This document shows positions 33,796-41,765 of a stretch of DNA of 43,116 nucleotides, piece after piece. This stretch comes from Bacillota bacterium (GTDB lineage: Bacteria; Bacillota; Clostridia; Christensenellales; Aristaeellaceae). The first letter of the stretch is position 1. Each line of letters opens with the position of its first letter. The notes under the pieces were generated by a model. It was not told the origin of the DNA and made no database searches. It saw only the letters and a program-made list of their open reading frames with translations. The translations under genes and the position numbers were made by a program. The stretch lies in assembly GCA_023415715.1 (NCBI GenBank), contig JAEZJP010000308.1, positions 1-43,116 on the forward strand, read 5' to 3'.

Positions 33796-35424
33796 ATGAA
33801 ACGATTCCTGAAAAACGTGTTGTCCATACTCACCGCACTGACGCTGTTGGCGGGCACCGCCTCCGCACTGGCCGGGGCCAACGAGCCCGGTGCGCTGCCT
33901 TTGACCACCGATCCTGTGACACTGCGCATTTTCTTCCAGCAGGAGCCGCAGGTGCTGGACTATGTGGATAACAAACTGACAAAGCACCTGGAAGAGATGA
34001 CAGGCGTCAAGATTGAATGGGACCTGGTTCTAAGCCAGGACAAGACGCAGAAGCTGAACCTGCTCCTGGCCACCGGCCAGGGTCTGCCCGATGTTTTCAT
34101 GGGCGGCATGGACACCTCGACCCTGGTGGAGTACGCCTCGCAGGGCACTTTCGTCCCGCTGAACGACTACATCGAAAAGGACTCCAAATACTTCAAAGAA
34201 GTCCTTGCCCAATTCCCCGATCTTAAGAAGATGATGACGGCGCCTGATGGCAATATCTATGCGCTGCCCAGCATCAGCATGTCCCTCCCCAACATGATGC
34301 CCAGCCGCCTGTGGATCAACAAGGTATGGCTGGACAAATTGGGCCTTGCGATGCCCACAACACCCGACGAACTCAAAGCCGTGCTTCAGGCGTTCAAAAC
34401 GAAGGACCCCAACGGCAACGGCATAGCGGATGAGATTCCCATGATGGGCGCGACCACCGGCTGGAGCACGCTGGCCGACACCTTCCTCCTCAACGCGTTC
34501 CTGCAGTACCCTACCGATGGCAACGGTACCGGGTCCCGCAGGTATACCATCGCTGACGGCAAGGTCGATCCGGCGTACAACAAGGATGCGTACAAAGAGG
34601 GCCTGAAATTCATGAATTCGCTGGTGTCCGAGGGCCTGCTGGATGCAGCTACCTTCACCCAGGACGCAGCCCAGATGAAGCAGATCTTTGAAAATCCCGA
34701 CGTGGCCATTCTGGGCGCGCTGACGGCCGGCGGCCCCAACACCTTTGCCAACATGACGGGCAGCAACCGCTTCCGTGATTATGTGGCCGTTCCACCCCTC
34801 AAGGGACCTACTGGTGTGCAGCTTACGGCGTACAACCCGTATGGCTACTTCAACCAAGCCAATTGCTGGGTCATCACCTCCGCCTGCGTAAATCCCGAGC
34901 TTGCTTTCCGTTTCGCCGACCTGTTCTACTCCGAGGAAATCTCCATGTGGGGGCGTCTGGGCGAGCCCGGCGTAGACTACATCAAGAATCCCGTGGGCAA
35001 GAAGGCCGTGGATGGCGGCGACGCGCTGTTCGAGGCGATCCTGGTGTACGGCAGTGAACAAAAATCCCACTGGCAGAACCGTAACCCCTACTACAACTTC
35101 TTTGATAATAAGGGCGTTGCCAGCGACGATCCCTATGCGCTGCAGGATCTGTTGTGGAACACCATGCTTGCATACCAGCCCTTCGCTCCCGCCGTGGAAA
35201 CCTGCCTGCCGCCCCTGATCTATAGCGCGGATGAGGCACGGGAACTGAACGAGATCAACGCGGCGCTGGTGCAGTTCATTGATGAAAGCCGTGTGGCCTT
35301 CGTTACCGCCGGCGGCATCGACGAGGGATGGGACAACTACCTTTCTGAGCTTAAAAACCTCCGCTACGATCGCGCGATGCAAATCATGCAGCAGGCGTAC
35401 GACCGCTTCATGACTGCCAAATAA
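33796..35424 (+). CDS. ABC transporter solute-binding protein (LplA-like)
   Basis: This is a 542-residue receptor of the LplA type. The signal peptide (MKRFLKNVLSILTALTLLA then GTASALA) lacks a lipobox cysteine. The mature part starts near GANEPGAL and has typical elements such as DPNGNGIADEIPMMGA, a calcium-loop-like DxNxNG motif often seen in this family, and a Trp/Tyr-rich C-terminal half. Here it follows the permeases rather than preceding them. AAAGGAGAGG lies before the ATG. The ligand is probably an oligosaccharide later cut by the GH5 enzyme. Confidence 0.9.
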   Translation: MKRFLKNVLSILTALTLLAGTASALAGANEPGALPLTTDPVTLRIFFQQEPQVLDYVDNKLTKHLEEMTGVKIEWDLVLSQDKTQKLNLLLATGQGLPDVFMGGMDTSTLVEYASQGTFVPLNDYIEKDSKYFKEVLAQFPDLKKMMTAPDGNIYALPSISMSLPNMMPSRLWINKVWLDKLGLAMPTTPDELKAVLQAFKTKDPNGNGIADEIPMMGATTGWSTLADTFLLNAFLQYPTDGNGTGSRRYTIADGKVDPAYNKDAYKEGLKFMNSLVSEGLLDAATFTQDAAQMKQIFENPDVAILGALTAGGPNTFANMTGSNRFRDYVAVPPLKGPTGVQLTAYNPYGYFNQANCWVITSACVNPELAFRFADLFYSEEISMWGRLGEPGVDYIKNPVGKKAVDGGDALFEAILVYGSEQKSHWQNRNPYYNFFDNKGVASDDPYALQDLLWNTMLAYQPFAPAVETCLPPLIYSADEARELNEINAALVQFIDESRVAFVTAGGIDEGWDNYLSELKNLRYDRAMQIMQQAYDRFMTAK

Positions 35425-35452
35425 AGTCGTCAAGTATCTTGATATGAGGGTA

Positions 35453-35484
35453 GCGGCCGTCTCACTTTTACAGCGGGCGGCCGC
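35453..35484 (+). terminator. GC-rich hairpin after binding protein gene
   Basis: GCGGCCG (35453-35459) and CGGCCGC (35478-35484) form a 7-bp stem with an 18-base loop. No T-run follows, so it is a weak terminator or an mRNA end-stabilising element. Confidence 0.4.
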
Positions 35485-35493
35485 CGCCCCGTC

Positions 35494-35522
35494 TTGGTTT
35501 GTTGGGCTTGATATGGTAGAAT
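35494..35522 (+). promoter_or_regulatory. Promoter of the sensor-regulator gene
   Basis: TTGGTT (35494-35499), 17 bases, then TAGAAT (35517-35522). Transcription would start near 35529 and give a leader of about 37 bases to GTG 35566. This suggests the regulator and the enzymes behind it can be transcribed apart from the importer. Confidence 0.55.
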
Positions 35523-35565
35523 GACATCATGTAGGTGCGTTTTTTGGATGCAAGGGGGATATGCC

Positions 35566-37833
35566 GTGAAACGAAAGCGTTCCCTGTTTTTGCGGTACGT
35601 TATGACCTATATGGCAGTCAGTGTCGTCACCATCTCCATCTTCGCCGTGTTCCTGTATGACGCCAATGTCAAGTACACGCAAAGTAAGCTGGAGGATGAT
35701 TACAGGGCGATGCTCGAACGTGCAGGCGGCACGCTGGACGAAAGGCTGGGCAATTTGTATGACCTTTCCGTGGTGCTTGAGGCGCGTGACGCTACCCAGG
35801 CTTTGCGGCAGCTGGACGCGCCCGTCAATGGGTCAAGCATACCTGCAATCAACGCATACTCCCGGGAGCTGCAGCCTTACAACTACACCACCCAATTCAT
35901 CAAGGAACTGATCCTTTACTTTACCAAAAGCAGTATTTTTATTTCATCCAACTCTGTGGGGCTATATCCCAACGTGTATTTTGATGTGGTGCTCCGCTAT
36001 ACCGACATGGATTTTCCCGCGTGGCGCGAAATGGTCAAGGCCCCGCAGTTTATGAACTACCATCCCGTTTTTGACGACAGGAACGGCGAGCGCTATGTGG
36101 ACGTGCTGCTTGACCTGCAGCCCCAAAACGGCGGCACCGACAAGGTGCTGATGATTGCCAGGATCAACGGGGATGAGATCATCCGCGGCCTGGAGAGTGC
36201 GATTGCGGATGGGGCGGTGGCGGAGGTTCGCGGCCTGGACGGCAGCCTCGTGTACGTAAGTAGTCCGGCTATACTAACGGGCGCGGCGCCCAAGGCAGAA
36301 GGTTATGGCCCGGTATTATCAGGCGGAGAAAAGTATGTATCCTTCACCCGCGATCTCAACCTTGCGCAGTGGCAGTATACATTATTGGTACCCAGAAACA
36401 TTTTCCTGGCGGAGCGCCAGCGTTTTTTTGGCACCCTGGCGATATTGACGCTGTCGGTGCTGCTGACCGGCGTTATCATGAGTGTACTGCTTTCCATTTG
36501 GGGCTTGATGCCTCTGCGCAAGCTGCTGAACGTGTTCCGGCCTAATGACGGCACGGCGATGCTGAAGGGCGCAAATGAATACGCCAGCCTGGACGCGCAC
36601 ATAAGGGGCCTTATTGAAAACAACCAAAACCTGCAAGGGCAGGTACGCAAGTACCAGGAACTGAACCGCATGATCTTTCTGGACAGGCTGCTTGGCAGCG
36701 GCTTTTCCTCAGAAGAGGAATTGCAGGCCATTGCCCGGCATTCCGGCGTTCAAATGGATCGCCCCCTGTATGCGCTGGCGGTGTTCGAGCTTGTGGGTTA
36801 CAACAATGAGCTTTTATCAGAGCTCTTGCAGGAGATGGATACTGCCACCATCGTGATCACGGATTTTCTGAACAAGCATGTAGATGTAGGCGTGTTTGTA
36901 CACAAGGTGGATTTCAGCCATATCGCGCTCATCTTCTGCCTGGATGAAAGAAGCCAGGTCCCCCCAATCCACAGCGAGGTGAACAACCTCAAAAACGCAG
37001 TGACGGAAAAGCTGAACTTGAAGCTGAAATGCGCCATAAGCGGCGAGGTGGAGGACTTAAATTCCCTGGGGATCATCTATTTCTCCCTTTGCCGCAGCCT
37101 GAAGGATGCCGATGCGCTGCCAGGGGAACCTGCGCAGATCTTGGGCGGCAGCGCCGTGCTGAACGAATCGTACGATTATTCCATTGACGTGGAGAGGAAG
37201 CTGATCAATTACCTCCTGGCCGGCAACGAGCGGGAGGCCGGTCAGCTGCTGACGTCCATATTCCGGGATAACATGGAAAAGAACAAGCTGGCAATGCCGT
37301 ATTCCGCCTTCCTGATCCATGCCGTCAAAGGTAGTCTGATACGCGCCAGGGACGAGATAAAGGATCTGGACGAGGAGGACGACGCCAGGCTGCACAAGAT
37401 CATCTACCTTCAAAACAATCTCGTCCAGGATGCCCAGTGGGCAAAAATTGGTGAGGCGGCGGCGCTGTTATGCCAGGCAGTGCAAAAGAAAAAGAACATG
37501 CGCAATAGCCACCTGGTGGAGCGCATCAACAGTTTTATCGATGCAAACTACCAGGACAGCCAGCTTGACCTTACAGTGATCGCCCAGGAGTTCATGCTCA
37601 CAATCAACTATCTCTCCTTCTTTTATAAGGGGATCACAGGGGAAACCATATCGGGGAAAATCGAAAAAACAAGGATGGACCATGCCGAGCGGCTGATCCG
37701 GGAAGGAGGGCGCACGGTGAAGGATATCGCCGTGCTGGTGGGCTATACAAACCTCAACACTTTCTATAAGGCTTTTAGGCGGGTCTACGGCATTTCCCCA
37801 ACAGGGTATTATGACAGTATCATCAATGCCTGA
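35566..37833 (+). CDS. Membrane-bound AraC-family sensor-regulator (YesN-like output)
   Basis: This is a 755-residue one-component regulator. A membrane helix (about 11-31), a large extracellular sensing domain (about 35-285, Cache-like by position and length), a second membrane helix (about 290-310), a linker and a cytoplasmic C-terminal AraC-type DNA-binding domain (about 655-755) follow in order. The last has LIREGGRTVKDIAVLVGYTNLN and FYKAFRRVYGISPTGYY. GTG 35566 was chosen with AAGGGGG upstream. Such proteins commonly sense extracellular oligosaccharide or the loaded binding protein and activate LplA/LplB/YtcP loci. It sits between the importer and the enzymes, so it probably controls both. 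Confidence 0.9.
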   Translation: MKRKRSLFLRYVMTYMAVSVVTISIFAVFLYDANVKYTQSKLEDDYRAMLERAGGTLDERLGNLYDLSVVLEARDATQALRQLDAPVNGSSIPAINAYSRELQPYNYTTQFIKELILYFTKSSIFISSNSVGLYPNVYFDVVLRYTDMDFPAWREMVKAPQFMNYHPVFDDRNGERYVDVLLDLQPQNGGTDKVLMIARINGDEIIRGLESAIADGAVAEVRGLDGSLVYVSSPAILTGAAPKAEGYGPVLSGGEKYVSFTRDLNLAQWQYTLLVPRNIFLAERQRFFGTLAILTLSVLLTGVIMSVLLSIWGLMPLRKLLNVFRPNDGTAMLKGANEYASLDAHIRGLIENNQNLQGQVRKYQELNRMIFLDRLLGSGFSSEEELQAIARHSGVQMDRPLYALAVFELVGYNNELLSELLQEMDTATIVITDFLNKHVDVGVFVHKVDFSHIALIFCLDERSQVPPIHSEVNNLKNAVTEKLNLKLKCAISGEVEDLNSLGIIYFSLCRSLKDADALPGEPAQILGGSAVLNESYDYSIDVERKLINYLLAGNEREAGQLLTSIFRDNMEKNKLAMPYSAFLIHAVKGSLIRARDEIKDLDEEDDARLHKIIYLQNNLVQDAQWAKIGEAAALLCQAVQKKKNMRNSHLVERINSFIDANYQDSQLDLTVIAQEFMLTINYLSFFYKGITGETISGKIEKTRMDHAERLIREGGRTVKDIAVLVGYTNLNTFYKAFRRVYGISPTGYYDSIINA

Positions 37834-37855
37834 TGGCATACAAGGAGGATACAGC

Positions 37856-39055
37856 ATGAAGATTACCGGGTTAAGGATTGAGCGGGACACTGTGCGTTTT
37901 GAGCCCAAATACAAGGGAGAGGCCCGCAGCGTGGGCCCGTTGGACATCTATGAGGAATACGCGAAGGATATCCACCCCCGGAACATGCGCTCCGGCTCCA
38001 AGGAGGGAGGCGGCACCTCCACCGCGATGTTTGTCGTCATTGAGACAGATGAGGGGATCGAGGGCCGCTGCGGCCCGGTGGAGAACCGAAGCGAGCTTTT
38101 GACCGTCATGGATGGCATCGCCCCCCATCTTGTCGGCCGGGATCCCCTCAGCAACCGCATGCTGTGGGACATCGCCAGCAGGTTCGACAGGCACAGCCGC
38201 AGCGGCGTGATGCTGATGGCCATCAGCGCTGTGGATATCGCGCTGTGGGACCTGAAGGGAAAGATCCTGGGCCAGCCGGTATATAAGCTTCTGGGCGGCG
38301 GAAGGGACCGCATCCGCCCGTATATAAGCATGCTGGGCTTTTCCCTGGAAAGTGATGCTGTCCGCCGGCGGGCGCTGGCAGTGAAAGATATGGGCGTCAA
38401 GGCGCAAAAATGGTTCTTCCGCTACGGCCCCGCAGACGCAGCGGAAGGGTTCAAAAAGAACCTTGAGATGGCCTTCCTGCTTAGGGAAACGCTGGGCGAT
38501 ACATACGAGCTGATGTTCGACTGTTGGATGGGCTGGACCATCAGCTATGCCAAGGATATCTTCCGCGAGCTTGAAAAGGTGCACCCCATATGGGTGGAGG
38601 AGGTGCTGCGCCCGCATATGGTGGACGGCTACCGTAAATTGAAGGAGGAGACCTCCATCCCCCTTTCCGCCGGGGAGCATCTGTACACCCGCATGGAAGT
38701 GAACGGCTATCTGAAGGAAAATGTGCTGGATGTGATCCAGTCCGATCCGGTATGGTGCGGTGGGATCACCGAGGCACTGCGCATCGCCGACTTGTGCGAA
38801 ATGTACGGCGTGACCTTTATCCCCCACGGCCACTCCCTCATGCCGGCCATGCACGTGGTTGCCTCTATGCCGCAGGATATTTGCCCCTATTGCGAATACC
38901 TGCTGAACTTTATGGATAAGAAAAACGCCGTCTTCCTTCATAACCGCCTGGGCAACGATGGATGGCTGACCATGAACGATACGCCGGGGCTTGGGGAAGA
39001 AGTGGACGAATCAAGGATGATCTCAAAGGAAACAGTGCACGAGTTCACGTTTTAA
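37856..39055 (+). CDS. Enolase-superfamily dehydratase (L-rhamnonate dehydratase-like)
   Basis: This is a 399-residue member of the mandelate racemase/muconate lactonising group of the enolase superfamily. The metal ligands are Asp222 (MFDCWMGW), Glu248 (WVEEVLRP) and Glu274 (SAGEH). Lys185 lies in AQKWFFRYGP and the general base His324 in IPHGHS. The KWFFRYGP and DCWM motifs, and QSDPVWCGGITE, resemble rhamnonate dehydratases, which remove water from a sugar acid to give a 2-keto-3-deoxy acid. Substrate specificity in this group is hard to infer, so another aldonate is possible. AAGGAGG lies 8 bases before ATG 37856. The gene follows the sensor by 22 bases and precedes GH5 by 21. Confidence 0.85.
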   Translation: MKITGLRIERDTVRFEPKYKGEARSVGPLDIYEEYAKDIHPRNMRSGSKEGGGTSTAMFVVIETDEGIEGRCGPVENRSELLTVMDGIAPHLVGRDPLSNRMLWDIASRFDRHSRSGVMLMAISAVDIALWDLKGKILGQPVYKLLGGGRDRIRPYISMLGFSLESDAVRRRALAVKDMGVKAQKWFFRYGPADAAEGFKKNLEMAFLLRETLGDTYELMFDCWMGWTISYAKDIFRELEKVHPIWVEEVLRPHMVDGYRKLKEETSIPLSAGEHLYTRMEVNGYLKENVLDVIQSDPVWCGGITEALRIADLCEMYGVTFIPHGHSLMPAMHVVASMPQDICPYCEYLLNFMDKKNAVFLHNRLGNDGWLTMNDTPGLGEEVDESRMISKETVHEFTF

Positions 39056-39076
39056 TGTACAGGGGAGGGCATGAGC

Positions 39077-40534
39077 ATGGACCTTTTGCAAGTCAAAAAC
39101 GGGAAGATCGTAGACGCTTCATCAAAACCCGTATACTTAAGGGGCACCTGCGTAGGCGGCTTCATGAACATGGAGGACTTTATCGACGGCTACCCCGGCA
39201 CGGAATCGAGCATTCGCAAGCACATCCGGCAGACGCTGGGGGAAAAGACGGGCCGCTATTTTTTTGAAAGGCTGCTGGACAACTTTTTCGGCGAGGAGGA
39301 TATCCGCTTCATCGCCGGGCTGGGAGCCAACTGCGTTCGCCTGCCGCTGAACTACAGGCATTTTGAAGATGACATGGCGCCGTTTGTGTACAAGGAGGAA
39401 GGATTCCGCCGCCTGGAGGAGACGGTAAAGCTGTGCGAAAAGCACGGGTTGTATGTGATCTTTGACATGCACGCGGTGCAAGGCTGGCAAAACAGCCATT
39501 GGCACAGCGACAACGAGCGCGGCGCCTCGCTCTTTTGGACACATAAGCTCTTCCAGGACAGGCTTGCCGGCCTCTGGCGGGAGATCGCCTCGCGGTATAC
39601 AGGGCGCGCGGCGGTGGCGGGGTACGAGTTGATGAACGAGCCTGCCAGCAACACGCCCTGCGGCGACCACGCCTTCGACTTTTTCGAAAATTTCCGTTCC
39701 GATTGGCCCGCCATGAACAGCGTGTACCGCCGGCTGGTAAACGACATCCGCGAGGTCGACCCCAAGCATATCATCTTTATGGAGGGCGACCGGTACGGCC
39801 ATTACTTCGACGGTATGGACGCGCCCTTTGCGGATAATCTTGTCTACTCCAGCCACAATTACACCGCCCCCGGCTTTGGCCCCGGCAAGTATCCGGGACA
39901 TTTTGGCCGAAGCGGCGCGGAAATCTATTGGGACAAGAACAAGCATTACAGAGATTTCGTTAACGACCAGGGAACCGTATTCACCAGGGAACATAACGTG
40001 CCACTCTGGGTGGGTGAATTCGGCTCCCAGTACCATGGCCCGGCAGAAGAACTGCCCTACCGGCTCCAGAATATGGATGACCAATTGTCCATTTACAACG
40101 AATACGGTGCGCATTGGACAACCTGGACCTATAAGGATGCCGGCGTCATGGGATGGGTAACGCTGGACCCGGAATCGGAACTGATGCAGATCATCAAGCC
40201 CGTGCAGGAGATGAAGCGGGTGCTGGGCGCCGAGAACTTTGTGGCCCACTTTGCGCCTTGCCCCGGCCGCGAAAAGACGGCTGAACTGGCCGACATGATC
40301 ATGGATGTGTCCCAGGCGCCTTATAGCAAGCGCTCCAACGCCCTGGGGCTAAACTATGCTGCGCTCACCGGCTATGCCGCGGCCATGCTGCAGCCCGTGT
40401 ATGCCATGCGCTTCAAGGGCATGGGGGAAAATGATATCGACCGCATCATGCAGGCGTATCACTTCAACAACTGCGTTGTGAATAAGCCCTATGCGGAAAT
40501 ATTGAAGGCAAGGCTTCAGGAAACGATGGTTTGA
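39077..40534 (+). CDS. Intracellular GH5-family glycosidase
   Basis: This is a 485-residue glycoside hydrolase of family 5 (TIM barrel). The acid/base is Glu188 in ELMNEPA, the nucleophile Glu314 in LWVGEFGS. Other conserved residues are Arg88 in CVRLPLNY, His132 in DMHAVQGWQN, and His260-Asn261-Tyr262. The last 100 residues (about 390-485) form an extra helical tail. There is no signal peptide, so it acts on imported oligosaccharides. The best start is ATG 39077, 7 bases after AGGGGAGGG; ATG 39071 is too close. The family covers beta-glucan, mannan and other beta-glycoside cleavage, so the substrate is not known. It is the last gene of the locus. Confidence 0.88.
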   Translation: MDLLQVKNGKIVDASSKPVYLRGTCVGGFMNMEDFIDGYPGTESSIRKHIRQTLGEKTGRYFFERLLDNFFGEEDIRFIAGLGANCVRLPLNYRHFEDDMAPFVYKEEGFRRLEETVKLCEKHGLYVIFDMHAVQGWQNSHWHSDNERGASLFWTHKLFQDRLAGLWREIASRYTGRAAVAGYELMNEPASNTPCGDHAFDFFENFRSDWPAMNSVYRRLVNDIREVDPKHIIFMEGDRYGHYFDGMDAPFADNLVYSSHNYTAPGFGPGKYPGHFGRSGAEIYWDKNKHYRDFVNDQGTVFTREHNVPLWVGEFGSQYHGPAEELPYRLQNMDDQLSIYNEYGAHWTTWTYKDAGVMGWVTLDPESELMQIIKPVQEMKRVLGAENFVAHFAPCPGREKTAELADMIMDVSQAPYSKRSNALGLNYAALTGYAAAMLQPVYAMRFKGMGENDIDRIMQAYHFNNCVVNKPYAEILKARLQETMV

Positions 40535-40590
40535 ATGGTACCATGTAAAAAACCATGCCGTTAGCAACATAGCGCTTATACCAAATAAAA

Positions 40591-40623
40591 AGGTTGCAGG
40601 TTCAAATCCTGTCGCCTCGACCA
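40591..40623 (+). pseudogene. Orphan tRNA 3' end (tRNA-Pro-like), probable attachment-site remnant
   Basis: The sequence AGGTTGCAGGTTCAAATCCT then GTCGCCTCGACCA is a perfect T-arm (GCAGG TTCAAAT CCTGT), acceptor 3' strand CGCCTCG, discriminator A and encoded CCA. The matching 5' strand CGAGGCG, D-arm and anticodon arm are missing upstream. A C1-G72 pair, as would be implied, is usual in tRNA-Pro. Such 33-base 3' ends are left when an element integrates into a tRNA gene. No integrase is in the window. The stretch 40535-40967 otherwise holds only a terminator (40665-40690) and no supportable gene. Confidence 0.75.
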
Positions 40624-40664
40624 AATCCCTATGTCAGAAGACGTAGAATCACAGACGAGTGAGG

Positions 40665-40690
40665 AACCCTGCAGAAATGCGGGGTTTCTT
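40665..40690 (+). terminator. Intrinsic terminator downstream of tRNA remnant
   Basis: AACCCTGCA (40665-40673), GAAA loop, TGCGGGGTT (40678-40686) then TCTT. Nine pairs, one G-T. It may be the terminator of the original tRNA gene carried along with its 3' end. Confidence 0.6.
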
Positions 40691-40967
40691 GCATGATGGG
40701 TGCAAGTTGCACAAGCTATGATAAATTGAAGGACAAACCAAATTCTTGGCATCCGGGAGCGGCTCGGAGAAGTCATGCACCCATGATCTACAATCTCACG
40801 TTCCCTGCTTGTCAGGCATGCTCTGGGTGCAAAAGTACACGATGCCTGTTTTGGACAAGGAAAATGCCGTGTCAGGAACGAATGAAATAGGGGAATGTAG
40901 TCGCGGGCTTTCGCATGATAATCCGTTAGCCTAACTAAACAGTATTTATATTAGGCGAGTTGATAGA

Positions 40968-41372
40968 ATGAAATTTTACATTGCATCCAAATTTGAGAAC
41001 TATAAGCAAGTGCAGTATCTTGCGGAAAAATTAAAGGCAGCAGGCTGGACACACACATATGATTGGACGGTACATGGTTCAGTTAAAGAAACAGATATTG
41101 ATACGTTGAAAGATGTCGGTCAAAAAGAATTTGTTGCCGTCAGTGAAGCTGACATCGTTATCGTTCTAACTCCACAAGGCAGAGGAACACATACGGAGTT
41201 TGGAATGGCTATAGCACTCAACAAAAAGGTTTATTTATGCCATGCAGACAATACATATTTTTTATATGATGATAATACCTCCGCTTTTTATTGGCTTCCG
41301 AATGTTATCCAACTTATTGGAACTGCTGACGATATTGCTCACGAAATATTGCTTGCCAACAGGATAGTATAA
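40968..41372 (+). CDS. Nucleoside 2-deoxyribosyltransferase-like protein
   Basis: This is a 134-residue single-domain protein of the nucleoside 2-deoxyribosyltransferase-like fold. It starts with FYIASKFEN, then has the conserved helix LAEKLKAAGW. The likely catalytic acid lies in GTHTEFGMAIALNKKVYLC, near Glu84. Members exchange bases between deoxynucleosides or hydrolyse nucleotides; many are annotated only as group-specific proteins. ATG 40968 has a weak ribosome binding site (GAGTTGATAG). It is a single gene with its own terminator in an AT-rich region after the tRNA remnant. Confidence 0.75.
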   Translation: MKFYIASKFENYKQVQYLAEKLKAAGWTHTYDWTVHGSVKETDIDTLKDVGQKEFVAVSEADIVIVLTPQGRGTHTEFGMAIALNKKVYLCHADNTYFLYDDNTSAFYWLPNVIQLIGTADDIAHEILLANRIV

Positions 41373-41403
41373 GCATTTTGTCATGTAGGTAGCCATCAAG
41401 AAA

Positions 41404-41434
41404 GCCATGTAACACAAGCGTTATATGGCTTTTT
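41404..41434 (+). terminator. Intrinsic terminator after deoxyribosyltransferase-like gene
   Basis: GCCATGTAAC (41404-41413), loop ACAAGC, GTTATATGGC (41420-41429), TTTTT. Ten pairs, one G-T. Confidence 0.8.
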
Positions 41435-41765
41435 GTTATCTGTTCATTTTTATGGTCTTGCCTCGTGGCCTCTGTGACACGTTTATTCTCTCCCGGCCGG
41501 GAATGTGGCCAGTTTGCTAAAAAACAGCTCAAAGGCCCTATAGACTTTTGGACTGAACAATTACCACGATCATGGCGCTGAACCGGGCCATATGACATAG
41601 CGGACATAATGATCCCATGCACGATGGGCAAGGCTTGTTAATGCTTTGAGCTTGCTCTTTAGCATCATTTGTTATAAAATACCATTTGAAATGAGTGGAA
41701 CGATAAACAGGAATTCTGCGAGTGGCTTTGAACTACAGATTTTATATATGCTGTGAGGTTGTCGG
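41435..41765. other. Intergenic region without recognisable gene
   Basis: About 330 bases, with stop codons in most frames. It includes the second copy of the 37-base repeat (41682-41718) and, just after, a segment similar to the leader of the next acetyltransferase gene (42778-42825). The rest, including a short minus-strand open stretch near 41314-41631, could not be assigned. Confidence 0.4.
41682..41718. repeat. 37-base dispersed repeat, copy 2
   Basis: Matches 28706-28742 at 34 of 37 positions (differences T/A, T/A and T/C). Here it is non-coding, 48 bases before the start of the acetyltransferase gene. Confidence 0.75.

Noticed and set aside
34030..35433. Long minus-strand open frame opposite the binding-protein gene
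   Set aside because: Antisense to a clear solute-binding protein; composition (many His, Gln, Arg) is typical of an antisense shadow and it lacks a ribosome binding site. The same applies to frames at 2067-3059, 21269-22618 and 37871-38941.
40349..40624. Minus-strand frame beginning VEATGFEPATF
   Set aside because: This is the well-known false translation of a reversed tRNA T-arm/acceptor sequence; the rest is antisense to the GH5 gene.
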